From a virus, in IMG/VR virus record IMGVR_UViG_3300007735_000701, positions 1 through 38,466 of that record: a stretch of DNA of 38,466 bases; one strand, given 5' to 3'. Numbering within the stretch: the first letter of the stretch is position 1; every line of letters begins with the position of its first letter. Below, in pieces: positions 16,501-23,695 of the stretch. The notes below the pieces were generated by a model that was not told the origin of the DNA, did no database searches, and saw only the letters and a list, made by a program, of their open reading frames with translations. The translations under genes and the position numbers were made by a program.

Positions 16501-18320
16501 TGTTCACGATAAATCTTAATTACTTCGTCTGCAATTAGTGGCGATACGCCATGCTTAGCAGCAGAACGCTGGATAAGTGTGTCATTGAATGACTCAATGA
16601 AGTTAAACTTTTCAATCTCTGTGCGAGCATTGATAAAGTCATCCATAAATGTGCGTGCTTCTTCAGGAAATAACTGCTTACTCTGCACGGCAGAACGAAT
16701 GCCTACACGTACACGTTCAACTGCCATGATTGGCTCATTGAAGTTAACTGTTTTACGAGGTGCTTCATCAGTCATGCGCTCAATAAAACGGATTGGAACT
16801 GAAAGTGGGTTCTTCTGGTAGAAGCCTTGCACAATACTACCAACTACAGTTTCACGACCAGGAAGTTCTGTGCCTTCTAACTTGCGAGCGGCACGCTCTT
16901 TAGCAAAGTCATTGCGCAAACGCTCAGCCCATGCAAACTTAGACACTGTGCGGTCAACCATACGTGAGTCAAGTTTAAGAACATCATTAACGAATGCTAC
17001 TTCTTTACGGAGTGCACCAATCTCAGCCTCTACTGCTTCACGCTTATCTTTATATGTCTTTGACAATAGGAGCATATCATCTTTGAATTCAAAGTATACG
17101 CTATATCCATTGTCTACAGAGGCAAGTGCTGACTGATAGCGATTAAGTTCTGCCCATTTGTCAGCACGTTTTACAGCAAGTTCCTGCAATGCACCAATAT
17201 CGCCACGTCCTACGCGGAGTACAAGTCCAATAACTTCATCTGTCTGACCAGCAATTAATTGAGCACCAATTTGTCCAACTTCATTACGAAATTCTGGACG
17301 TTGGATAACTGTTGCTGCGTCATTTTCTCTATAAAACTTAAATACTGGTGTGTAAGGTGTAACTTCACCAGCAACTGTGCGCTTAATTAGGTCAACGTCT
17401 GTTAATAGACGGTCACGTACCATGTCAGGGCTAACACCCTTGAAGATTCTTGCGCTGATTCCACCCTGTTGCTGAATGATTGGATTAACAAGCGCACTAC
17501 GTGCAGCAGCACCTGCAAACTTTAGACCTAAAACGTCAGGTCCTACGTTGGCTTCTAGACCAAAGTTAAGAATACCAGAGGTAATTGCACCGATACCTTT
17601 AGTTGTATCACCTAATGTGTTCCAACCAGTAATCTTTGCAGCAAACTGTGTAGTATCTCGACCAAAGTTATAGTGCTCTTGACCAGCATCTGACTCAGAA
17701 AACTTTGCAGACTTTTGTAGTTCTTTATCAATAAAGTTAAACATTCCAGATTCAGCGACATCGCGCTCTGCTTTACCAGCAAAGGCTGCGCCAAGTCCTG
17801 CACCAGCGACTGCACCAATTGGTCCACCGACTGCAAAGCCTGCGATACCACCTGCAACACCACCAGCGAGCATTGTAAGACCAGCAAGCAGTCCCATGCC
17901 TGCGTTCTTATCTGTAACATCACGCACATATGCATAGTTAGAGCGAACATTTTTAGCACCAGCCATAAGGACTTTGCTAACTTTACCCTTACTTGCTTTA
18001 TCTGCTTCTGCTATAGCGTATGCAGATGCACCAAATGCAGCACCAAGACCAGTACCAATACCAGGAATTACGCTACCAACTGCAGCACCTGCAAGGATAC
18101 CTTGCGGCTTGCCAAGTACACTTCCAACACCTTCTAATGCTTTTAGACGTGCAGCCTCAACTGCATCGTTCCATCCACCAGGATTGTCTGGCAGGTTCTT
18201 TGCAACATCTACAGTTACGCCAAATGGTAGGCGGTTGTTCTTAACGTTAGGTGTATTATTATTTCCACCAACGCCATTAAGATATTTTTGAGTGTTGCCA
18301 ATGTATTCCCATAGGCTCAT
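13536..18320 (-). CDS. Giant internal virion/DNA-ejection protein
   Basis: A 1594-residue protein and the largest gene. Residues about 75-190 hold two glycine-zipper hydrophobic stretches (GILAGAAVGSVIPGIGTGLG, and AGGVAGGIAGFAVGGPIGAV) separated by a charged segment, suited to membrane insertion. The rest is long charged helices with a second hydrophobic spot (VINYVLAFFPALIEQYRAYG, near residue 1100). Length, position and zippers resemble the large ejection proteins of podoviruses such as T7 gp16 or the internal proteins of N4-like phages, but I see no clear lysozyme or transglycosylase active site. I infer that it lines or forms the channel by which DNA crosses the cell envelope. Confidence 0.7.
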   Translation of the reverse strand: MSLWEYIGNTQKYLNGVGGNNNTPNVKNNRLPFGVTVDVAKNLPDNPGGWNDAVEAARLKALEGVGSVLGKPQGILAGAAVGSVIPGIGTGLGAAFGASAYAIAEADKASKGKVSKVLMAGAKNVRSNYAYVRDVTDKNAGMGLLAGLTMLAGGVAGGIAGFAVGGPIGAVAGAGLGAAFAGKAERDVAESGMFNFIDKELQKSAKFSESDAGQEHYNFGRDTTQFAAKITGWNTLGDTTKGIGAITSGILNFGLEANVGPDVLGLKFAGAAARSALVNPIIQQQGGISARIFKGVSPDMVRDRLLTDVDLIKRTVAGEVTPYTPVFKFYRENDAATVIQRPEFRNEVGQIGAQLIAGQTDEVIGLVLRVGRGDIGALQELAVKRADKWAELNRYQSALASVDNGYSVYFEFKDDMLLLSKTYKDKREAVEAEIGALRKEVAFVNDVLKLDSRMVDRTVSKFAWAERLRNDFAKERAARKLEGTELPGRETVVGSIVQGFYQKNPLSVPIRFIERMTDEAPRKTVNFNEPIMAVERVRVGIRSAVQSKQLFPEEARTFMDDFINARTEIEKFNFIESFNDTLIQRSAAKHGVSPLIADEVIKIYREQNRKVVSQAKVANELDNAYFIDEAGEIISDPVLVTQLANGSNIIDAAEVDKAFARYAKKMGAEAGLPMNMALGAKFVADEFNGLWRGFTLARAGYPINIIRDSALRAWGDLSLFGVFKELGIETMDALSRNTNTVAKIDDWVQGVGNPTKNIANIRKNIDDRVVALRVLDSSLKDAKYDFNKPPKVISDTVQRALEQRKQLTATVEELRRQEAALLSGVKSKPVGRDKITVSGYDFPAPFSGRFGAISRSQLTQKDDLRRALASSKELEIENIRRGRTGSIPIVAAENEAKHLQAWEQILNDKIRFDDVARQILAGEKKSNVILWLKDPANISYIDRFGKEIGANAVYERVKTVVDTWAPNAELRKLILEDKLNLVELKKLYPDVHQRPIVLTDAVDDMLANSNAYGKFRDTLKDTVAWLSTAPTSRLMYNPYFALKYQQKLQNMVTLANVQGRRLTDGDKALFEKSAREYAIGEYRTKLNSFHKDMNYAGVINYVLAFFPALIEQYRAYGKIALENPDFIAKAAQVTTLPGRIGQVETDAFGTEYLLVDLPFTDTEGRVPTSWFNPLNPTGGSIISAGPLATFSVNTVANKYNIENRFSDFFLPFGAQSNMLQPLTPNTLKRSAQAFQAILSRSGEQFNKDANIILLQKRYEFADQRGRQPNASELKKLSDAAEDGALSFAILRFASSFLLPTQPRYVTPLTFYADELNKMRNADPVNGEENFIQKYPDFFLLTTRLSDATSGIIPDKTAVTLAKKNPDVIKNIVAAIGEDNLNVLGAVFNDANYAFSSSAQAWLQRSNIPGTREKFRNVGASLDASRSSIVNKGWDDWYKMISIVTDELTANGMNVTKGFGKTILDNYKADFVEAQKTQNNLWYEEKQNNAFGGAASKQADAVRALTIALNDEKLGKDLLKQPRFSTIVEYLNLRYDVYDGLKAMGTTIDSKKATNLRTGVAEIVETMKKKDVNFAKFYERYFSDDKFDYVYEEQK

Positions 18321-18736
18321 ATAATAGTCCTAAGATACTGAACATAGTCCTTTGTTCCCTGAGAAGAGTCAGGCTGACTAGCCCAGTATTCAAGGACTGG
18401 CATCATGGTGCGAATTTGTTCAATGTCTGGGTCAGCAGCAGGTTGTGGCAGTGAAGCCAAACCACTCATATCAGTTACTGGTTGGTCAGGTAACATTGAC
18501 TCTGCTGTAACTGGAGTAATGCCTGGAAGTTCTGGACGTGGAGCAGCAGGTATTGATGGGGCCTTTGAAGTTGGCACTGCTGTACGCTGTTCGTTAATAG
18601 CCTTGTTCTGTCCGTAAGGTAAACCTGAATAATTTAAGTCCATACGACCGCTCTGTCCGTTACCGCCCATTGGCTTAACGTTGGCTTGATTATACTGTGG
18701 GCCACCATTAGCGCCACCACGATTTTCTACAGCCAT
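18317..18736 (-). CDS. Small Pro/Gly-rich conserved phage protein
   Basis: A 139-residue protein. The first 45 residues are Gly/Asn/Gln-rich and look disordered (NRGGANGGPQYNQANVKPMG), the middle is Pro-rich, and the last 40 residues form an acidic helix (DIEQIRTMMPVLEYWASQPD). I have seen similar NRGGANGGPQYN openings beside portal genes in other aquatic phages. It could be a minor head protein. Its stop overlaps the start of the 1594-residue gene. Confidence 0.65.
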   Translation of the reverse strand: MAVENRGGANGGPQYNQANVKPMGGNGQSGRMDLNYSGLPYGQNKAINEQRTAVPTSKAPSIPAAPRPELPGITPVTAESMLPDQPVTDMSGLASLPQPAADPDIEQIRTMMPVLEYWASQPDSSQGTKDYVQYLRTII

Positions 18737-18744
18737 CGTTCCTC

Positions 18745-19290
18745 CTACTTGATTTCTTGTTCAAGAATATGAAACGGCGGTGCCGTCTCGTTGTTGTTAA
18801 GTGCTGCAATTCTCATTGCATCTAATGTACTTGCTCCTGCGTGGAGTGCGCCTACTGCGTAATCTCCACCTGAACCAATGCCATAAAATCCTGTACTATT
18901 CATACCAACTGCAAAATCAGAATCAATTTCAAATATTGTTCCGTTTATTGCAATTAATAAATTTAATTCGAACTTATCATCTGAATCATTTGATGACTTG
19001 TTTACATCAACACCAGCTTCAGTAAGTGCAGCCTTTAGTGTTGGTACGACTTTATTAATCATAAACTCGTATAAGTTTGATTTAGCCTTTACTGTGACTA
19101 GTGGAGGCGTCCACCCATGGAGTACCACTTGCAAAGCACGATAGTCACCAGCACCACTAATAATATAACTTCCACGTTCAACCGCCTTTACCATATCGGA
19201 ATGCGTGTAGACCTTGCCGCCTGCGGCAATTCGGCTATCACTAACAATGACACAGCCGTGTTCTAGTTGTACACCAACGATTGTTGTCAT
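18745..19290 (-). CDS. Proteasome beta/HslV-like Ntn-hydrolase, candidate head-associated protease
   Basis: A 181-residue protein, the size of HslV (ClpQ). After removal of Met1 it begins TTIVGVQLEHGCVIVSDSRI. In mature numbering this gives nucleophile Thr1 and the Asp17 equivalent (in SDSR). A Lys at mature position 34 (in DMVKAV) is one residue from the catalytic Lys33 of HslV. SGAGDYRAL and the late block GIGSGGDYAVGALHAGASTL parallel HslV motifs (GFAGG and AIGSGGPYA). The C-terminus is extended by about 25 residues (NNNETAPPFHILEQEIK). It sits between portal and internal-protein genes, where many phages carry their head maturation protease, and no ClpP-, S78- or U9-type protease is visible. 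The Ntn-fold call is strong; protease activity and a role in capsid maturation are inference. Confidence 0.82.
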   Translation of the reverse strand: MTTIVGVQLEHGCVIVSDSRIAAGGKVYTHSDMVKAVERGSYIISGAGDYRALQVVLHGWTPPLVTVKAKSNLYEFMINKVVPTLKAALTEAGVDVNKSSNDSDDKFELNLLIAINGTIFEIDSDFAVGMNSTGFYGIGSGGDYAVGALHAGASTLDAMRIAALNNNETAPPFHILEQEIK

Positions 19291-19304
19291 TGTCCCCTCC
19301 TAGT

Positions 19305-21071
19305 TTATCTCTTGCGAATAGTTCTTACGCTTGCCGTAGGCGTACCAGAACCACTGATGCCTGAAAGTAAACTCATAATGTCGGGTGGCCCTGCCTGAAT
19401 CTCAGGTGTAGCGCCTCCTACTGGAGCACCAGCGGGAACAGGGGACGGTTGCTCAACCGCTTGTGGGGCCCCAGCAGGAGGAACTGGTTGCGGCTGTGGC
19501 GTAAAGACTTCTTCAATGACGTCCTCTAGTGCCTGTCCCTTTTGGCGTGCCTTAATGACAGCCGCAATCTGTCGCACAACTTCAGAAGCGTCCTGGCCTT
19601 GCATTGCCATCTGTGGTATCGCTTGAGAGAGTGCAGTAATGGAACCGAGAAGCGACTGGCGCATACTCTCGATTTCAATCTTTTCTAGTTCTTGAGTTAC
19701 ATTAACTGTAAATGGAAGTTCACGCATTGCCATATCCTTGGAGATGAGTCCACCACCAAGTGCTTGCAACATAAAGATAAGACCCTGTGCAGGGTTAAGT
19801 CCTGCCAACATACCATAACGAACATCAGCAGAGTAGTCGCCCTTGATATCTTTCTTAGGTGAGTATGTGATTTCGTACGGTGAGCCAGAGTCAACACCAC
19901 GAATGGTCTTTTCTTCTGGAAAAATTAATTCATCAACTTCAAAGCAAATCTGAATTACATCGCGTAGAGCAGATGCAAAGATTGCTTGTGCTGATTTAAT
20001 CTGTGTATCAAAGGCTCCCATAAGAGCCTGAACACCTTGACCTGTAACGATTGATGCGTTGACGTTGCCCGTACGTGACTCAGGGTAGCGTGCACCAACA
20101 CGAAGTTCTTGATTGAGTAGTGTCTGCTCAGTGAATGCACCCGCTGGGATATTGAGTTCAACGCGGCGTACGCCTGCTGGGTTTGCTGTACGAATAACAG
20201 CGTCTCCACCAAGTTGCAACTCCTGAACATCCTGAGGAAGTACGATAGGAGACTGAACAGATTTTTCTGCAGCTTCCATAGCAAGCAACGCAAAGCGGTT
20301 GCGGAGAAGTTGGATGCCAAGAATATCATCAAACTGTCCACGTAGTTCATCATCGATAGATGGTTTGCGTGCTACTACAATCATCATCTTACCCAATGGA
20401 TTCTTAGCACGTGATAGTACTAGGTTATCCTTTGTAGGGATGTAGATGATAGACTGGTCTTTGTCGAAGTAGCGAATCATTTCTACTTGAGTATTCAAAT
20501 CCTGGCGGTAGCCGTGGCCACCTAGCAAGGAGTATTCATACTCAGGGAACAATGCGACTAACTCAGCCAATGACATTAGGTAGCGTTTTGCAAAGGCAAT
20601 GCAGCGTCCGTAGCGGTCGAATTCTGGGTAAGCACCCACAGGGTTTTCTAGGCGGATGCGTGGCATCTTTGCTTCCTCATCCAATTCAATAAAGAATGGG
20701 AGGAAACCGTAGGTTAGGTACCAGTCAGCACCTTGGTACATTTGTACTGACAAGTCAGAGTGTGCAAAGTAGTTAGAGGCAATACGTGTACGCTTGTCAG
20801 CAAACTGACGTGCTCTATCTGAAACAGAGTTAGCCGCAGAGCAGTTGACCGCAGGTAGTGGTGCCATAACTTCTGACAAGTCACGTGCGACAATGTCGAT
20901 GAAGTTTGCAACTACGTTAGCATCTACGCCGTCTGGAAAGAAGTCAGGATATACAGATGCAATGTTACCCTTGCGGACTGCAAGAACGTCGAGGTTGCGA
21001 CCATCGCGTTCAGCGTTGCGGAAGCGAAGGTTCTCGACTCTTGCCGCAACTTGTTCCATTGATAATGCCAT
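19305..21071 (-). CDS. Portal protein
   Basis: A 588-residue protein directly downstream of the terminase. It opens with MALSMEQVAARVENLRFRNA; the region about 105-170 reads like a portal wing (LSVQMYQGADWYLTYGFLPF, ENPVGAYPEFDRYGRCIAFA). A long helical stem lies around 250-280 (LGIQLLRNRFALLAMEAAEK), followed by ESRTGNVNASIVTGQGVQAL. The C-terminal 90 residues are Pro/Gly/Ala-rich and look flexible. Size and order (terminase, portal) fit the dodecameric portal through which DNA enters and leaves the capsid. The family is known from aquatic podovirus-like phages; the call rests on position and general pattern. Confidence 0.85.
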   Translation of the reverse strand: MALSMEQVAARVENLRFRNAERDGRNLDVLAVRKGNIASVYPDFFPDGVDANVVANFIDIVARDLSEVMAPLPAVNCSAANSVSDRARQFADKRTRIASNYFAHSDLSVQMYQGADWYLTYGFLPFFIELDEEAKMPRIRLENPVGAYPEFDRYGRCIAFAKRYLMSLAELVALFPEYEYSLLGGHGYRQDLNTQVEMIRYFDKDQSIIYIPTKDNLVLSRAKNPLGKMMIVVARKPSIDDELRGQFDDILGIQLLRNRFALLAMEAAEKSVQSPIVLPQDVQELQLGGDAVIRTANPAGVRRVELNIPAGAFTEQTLLNQELRVGARYPESRTGNVNASIVTGQGVQALMGAFDTQIKSAQAIFASALRDVIQICFEVDELIFPEEKTIRGVDSGSPYEITYSPKKDIKGDYSADVRYGMLAGLNPAQGLIFMLQALGGGLISKDMAMRELPFTVNVTQELEKIEIESMRQSLLGSITALSQAIPQMAMQGQDASEVVRQIAAVIKARQKGQALEDVIEEVFTPQPQPVPPAGAPQAVEQPSPVPAGAPVGGATPEIQAGPPDIMSLLSGISGSGTPTASVRTIRKR

Positions 21072-21079
21072 TGTTATCC

Positions 21080-22948
21080 TTATCCGTAAGTATCAACCCA
21101 TTGTTCGGCAAAAGCCTCATCAAGGTTGAGTGACATGCGTTGTTGTTTTTGTGCCCTGGTTGCCCAGCGGTTTGTTTGGTACTGACTGATTTGTGAAGAC
21201 TGTTGCATCAACTCGCGTATGCGGATGATTGCAAACCATAAAGCCATCACGCAGTCAGTTGGATTCTTAGTATCTGGTTTCCAAGTAATCAGTTGCTGTA
21301 CAAGAGACTTAAGTCCCTCAGAGCCTTCGTTGCTTGGTAGTTCGATTAAACCATTATCTTGATAGCGACCATCATGCATAGTACCGAAAAGGCTAGACAT
21401 AGATGCCACACCAAAAGATGTGTCCCACTTGTTCTTACCAGTAAAGTGTGAGTTAAGCTGACAACCATAGGTTGCGAGATAGTTACGCAGGTCAGTATCC
21501 ATAGCGTAGTACTTCTGGTGTGCGTTAATCTCAACACGAAACTCTTGCGGATGATATCTCTCGACCCATTCACGAATCAGAGCATTTTCCTTTTGAGGAG
21601 TAGGGTCTGACATATTGACGCAGTCAAGTACATAAATTTTACCATCATCGCGGTTGTAAGATACAGCCACGAACGCTGAACGTCCAGATACCGCAGGGTC
21701 AAAACCAATTACTGTGTAGGTTGAGTTGCCACTACGCGGGTGCCCTGGAGCACCTGGTTTAAGCGGTCCGCGCTTTCGCATACCGTTGACACATCCAGCA
21801 ACTGCTGTTGGCGAGAATATAGAATCGGACTGTACGTCTTCTTGCTGGTAGACCATAGCCCAAACAGATGGCGCAACCTCAGAGCGGCGCGTAAAGAGCG
21901 AGGGTCCATCCCATTTCGGATAAAGTCCATTTTCGTCAGGCTCATCAATCTCGTTCTCCTGCAGTGTGGTCTTAGGCCACAGCGTCTTCCAGTTATCAGG
22001 CTTCTCGTCAAACTGAAGTACGGCAGGCATTGCAAAGTAAGTAAAGGGTGATTTGCCACCAGACCACTGCTGAGGGTCACGGAGCATTTTGTATAGGTCA
22101 ATTGGTGCAACTCGAGTGCCAACGATAATTAATTTACCATGTCGTCCAAGACGTGTAATAACTTCTTTTTGAATCCACTCGAGCTGCTTTTCCCACTCGT
22201 GAGCGTTGGAGCCCATGACAGCGTCGTCGATTATAATTAGGTCAGCACGTGCACCGTAAATCTGGGAGCCCATACCTAGGGCTTGAACCGTAGGGTCCTT
22301 CTCGCCAGAGTCGCGGCCTGTACCTAAGTAAATCATGTCGGCAGACCATTGTGTTGAATCCGCCTTGTATCCACCGTTGGGGCCGAAGGCCACCTGTAAC
22401 TTGGTGTAGGCTGGGTGGGAAAGTCTAGTTTTAATCGCCCCAAGGAACTTGCGGGCCATACCCTGAGTCTTGGAAACAATGATGACTCGGGCGTTAGGAT
22501 TAGTCACAATCTTGTAGACGACGTAGTTAGTCGTGATGACTGTGGACTTGGCGTGCTCAGGAGGCACGTTAATCAGGACACGGTTGTCGTTGCCTGGCTC
22601 GTAGGTCATGGCTGGGTCTAACCAGCGGGGCTCGCGGCCCTCAATCAAATCTACCCAGTCAAGGTGATGCTCGAAGAGCTTTGTGTCTAGGAACTGCTCA
22701 GAGAAGTCGGGGAAGGATATATCGCCCAGTTCCTTCAAATCGGTCTTGATGCCTTTACCCTCGAGGCGAGCAGCCTCGGCGCGGGTCTTAAACTCAGGGT
22801 CAGTTGCACACCATTGGCGGTAAGCCACGTCAGAGCGTCCCACAGAGGCCATAGCCTGGGTAATAGTACTACCTTGGGCTAGTTGCTGGAGGGCTTTCTC
22901 CTGCGCTTCCTTCTTCGGGATATTCTGAATCCCAGGTTTTCTACCCAT
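21080..22948 (-). CDS. terL: Terminase large subunit with N-terminal HTH
   Basis: A 622-residue DNA-packaging motor. Residues about 15-60 form a helix-turn-helix (QGSTITQAMASVGRSDVAYR), of the kind usually found in small terminase subunits or at the start of some large ones. The ATPase shows a Walker A-like loop PPEHAKST (129-136), Walker B LIIIDDA (237-243) and coupling motif VGT (277-279). The nuclease begins at VIGFDPAVSGRSAFVA (Asp417), and later acidic residues are in FRVEINAHQKY. No separate small terminase gene is seen next to it, so the N-terminal domain may do DNA recognition. The ATG at 22948 follows a GGGGATTAACTG leader. It is the first gene of the late operon. Confidence 0.92.
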   Translation of the reverse strand: MGRKPGIQNIPKKEAQEKALQQLAQGSTITQAMASVGRSDVAYRQWCATDPEFKTRAEAARLEGKGIKTDLKELGDISFPDFSEQFLDTKLFEHHLDWVDLIEGREPRWLDPAMTYEPGNDNRVLINVPPEHAKSTVITTNYVVYKIVTNPNARVIIVSKTQGMARKFLGAIKTRLSHPAYTKLQVAFGPNGGYKADSTQWSADMIYLGTGRDSGEKDPTVQALGMGSQIYGARADLIIIDDAVMGSNAHEWEKQLEWIQKEVITRLGRHGKLIIVGTRVAPIDLYKMLRDPQQWSGGKSPFTYFAMPAVLQFDEKPDNWKTLWPKTTLQENEIDEPDENGLYPKWDGPSLFTRRSEVAPSVWAMVYQQEDVQSDSIFSPTAVAGCVNGMRKRGPLKPGAPGHPRSGNSTYTVIGFDPAVSGRSAFVAVSYNRDDGKIYVLDCVNMSDPTPQKENALIREWVERYHPQEFRVEINAHQKYYAMDTDLRNYLATYGCQLNSHFTGKNKWDTSFGVASMSSLFGTMHDGRYQDNGLIELPSNEGSEGLKSLVQQLITWKPDTKNPTDCVMALWFAIIRIRELMQQSSQISQYQTNRWATRAQKQQRMSLNLDEAFAEQWVDTYG

Positions 22949-23035
22949 CAGTTAATCCCCTAATTTACAGTCATTTAACGCTAGCCGATTAACGGCATAA
23001 TTGTCCCATATATATAATATATTATATAATATATA

Positions 23036-23089
23036 GGAGTCGCGGAGTCTTAAACGGAGCGACTCCGTATATGTATTTCTATACATATA
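23036..23089. repeat. Nested and alternative hairpins upstream of terminase
   Basis: GGAGTCGC (23036-23043) can pair with GCGACTCC (23059-23066). The overlapping segment ACGGAG-CGA-CTCCGT (23054-23068) forms a second perfect stem that excludes the first. Directly beside it TATATGTAT-TTCT-ATACATATA (23068-23089) forms a 9-bp stem. Mutually exclusive stems in the leader of the late operon are typical of attenuation-like control or an origin structure; which of these applies is not decided by sequence. Confidence 0.6.
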
Positions 23090-23152
23090 AGATAACCTGT
23101 TCAAATCGTAAAAGCGAACACATTATATCAAAATATTTTTATTTATTATAAA

Positions 23153-23168
23153 AGCCCTGGTCAGGGCT
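23153..23168 (-). terminator. Leftward rho-independent terminator-like hairpin
   Basis: AGCCCT-GGTC-AGGGCT is a GC-rich 6-bp stem. Read leftward it is followed by TTTTATAATAAAT, a usable U-rich tail. It would stop leftward transcription entering from the early control region before the terminase gene, insulating the late operon. Confidence 0.55.
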
Positions 23169-23225
23169 ATATTTAGGTATATCTGACTCTAGTGAGAGGG
23201 GGGTAATTATATAACAGAAATTTTA

Positions 23226-23247
23226 GGGGGGATACTATAATCCCCCC
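23226..23247. terminator. Strong GC hairpin, possibly terminating
   Basis: GGGGGGAT-ACTATA-ATCCCCCC is a perfect 8-bp inverted repeat. Read leftward it is followed by TAAAATTT. Together with the hairpin at 23153 it may separate early and late transcription. An additional palindrome, ACATG..CATGT, lies just to the right (23251-23270). Confidence 0.5.
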
Positions 23248-23362
23248 TCGAACATGTTTTTAATCATGTGGGGTCAAAGAATTGTCGATAAATCTACAAA
23301 GAGACAAAGAGATAAGTCGATAAGGGTATTTATGGATTAGCCGACTATCCCCCAAGACCCTA

Positions 23363-23500
23363 TTCTCAGCCGACTCTCAGTTAATTCTCAGGAAACTAGG
23401 GGGCTAATAATTCTCAGATAATTCTCAGCAAACTCTCAGACTTTACAAGGTGTGACCTGCGTCACAGTAGACTCTCAGACTTCTCTCAGGAAACTCTCAG
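23363..23500 (+). repeat. Nine YTCTCAG direct repeats in three 11-bp-spaced triplets (iteron-like)
   Basis: Copies begin at 23363, 23374, 23385; 23411, 23422, 23433; and 23472, 23483, 23494. All have the same orientation, all match TTCTCAG or CTCTCAG, and within each triplet the spacing is exactly 11 bp (7-base repeat plus 4 variable bases). Triplet gaps are 26 and 39 bp, start to start. Spacing near one helical turn places all copies of a triplet on one face of DNA, as in iterons or cooperative regulator arrays. The binding protein is unknown. Confidence 0.9.
23451..23466. promoter_or_regulatory. CRP/GlxR-type operator 1 (TGTGA-N6-TCACA)
   Basis: TGTGACCTGCGTCACA is a perfect match to the consensus of CRP-family regulators, including actinobacterial GlxR and Mycobacterium CRP. 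It lies between repeat triplets 2 and 3, centred about 110 bases before the predicted start of the promoter at 23533. Binding by a host cAMP-dependent regulator is inference. Confidence 0.6.
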
Positions 23501-23506
23501 TAAAGG

Positions 23507-23522
23507 TGTGATGTACTTCACA
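23507..23522. promoter_or_regulatory. CRP/GlxR-type operator 2 (TGTGA-N6-TCACA)
   Basis: TGTGATGTACTTCACA, extended by one more pair (GTGTGA..TCACAC), starts 56 bp after operator 1 and 10 bp before the -35 of the first early promoter; its centre is near -53. Both operators share the left flank AAGGTGTGA. A CRP-like activator or repressor here would control early transcription. Confidence 0.65.
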
Positions 23523-23532
23523 CGATTTGGAC

Positions 23533-23561
23533 TTGACACGCCTAGCCTCATGGGGTATAGT
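23533..23561 (+). promoter_or_regulatory. Early promoter P1, sigma-70 type
   Basis: TTGACA (23533-23538), a 17-bp spacer and TATAGT (23556-23561): consensus -35 and 5 of 6 at -10. It lies directly after operator 2 and the repeat triplets and points into the early block. Confidence 0.75.
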
Positions 23562-23630
23562 TCTACTTGTCATCAGATAGGGGGCAAACCCCCCAAAAGA
23601 TAACACGACACGCCCGACAAGTCGAAAGAC

Positions 23631-23659
23631 TTGACAAGTGTCCCGAAAGGTGCTAAAGT
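23631..23659 (+). promoter_or_regulatory. Early promoter P2, with palindromic -35
   Basis: TTGACA (23631-23636), a 17-bp spacer and TAAAGT (23654-23659). The -35 is embedded in ACTTGACAAGT (23629-23639), an inverted repeat around a single base. Just upstream CAAGTC-GAAA-GACTTG can form a 6-bp GNRA-loop hairpin, so the same bases may act as RNA structure when transcribed from P1. Confidence 0.6.
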
Positions 23660-23695
23660 ATCTTTCACAAGTCGAACCCCGAAAGGGAGCGTCCC

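Noticed and set aside
23363-23500. CRISPR array
   Set aside because: Repeats are only 7 bases with 4-base spacers; no leader or cas genes. An iteron-like array fits better.
23580-23594. GGGGG-CAAA-CCCCCC hairpin as a terminator after P1
   Set aside because: No U tract on either side (AAAAGA rightward); it could be a pause or structural element but not a supported terminator.
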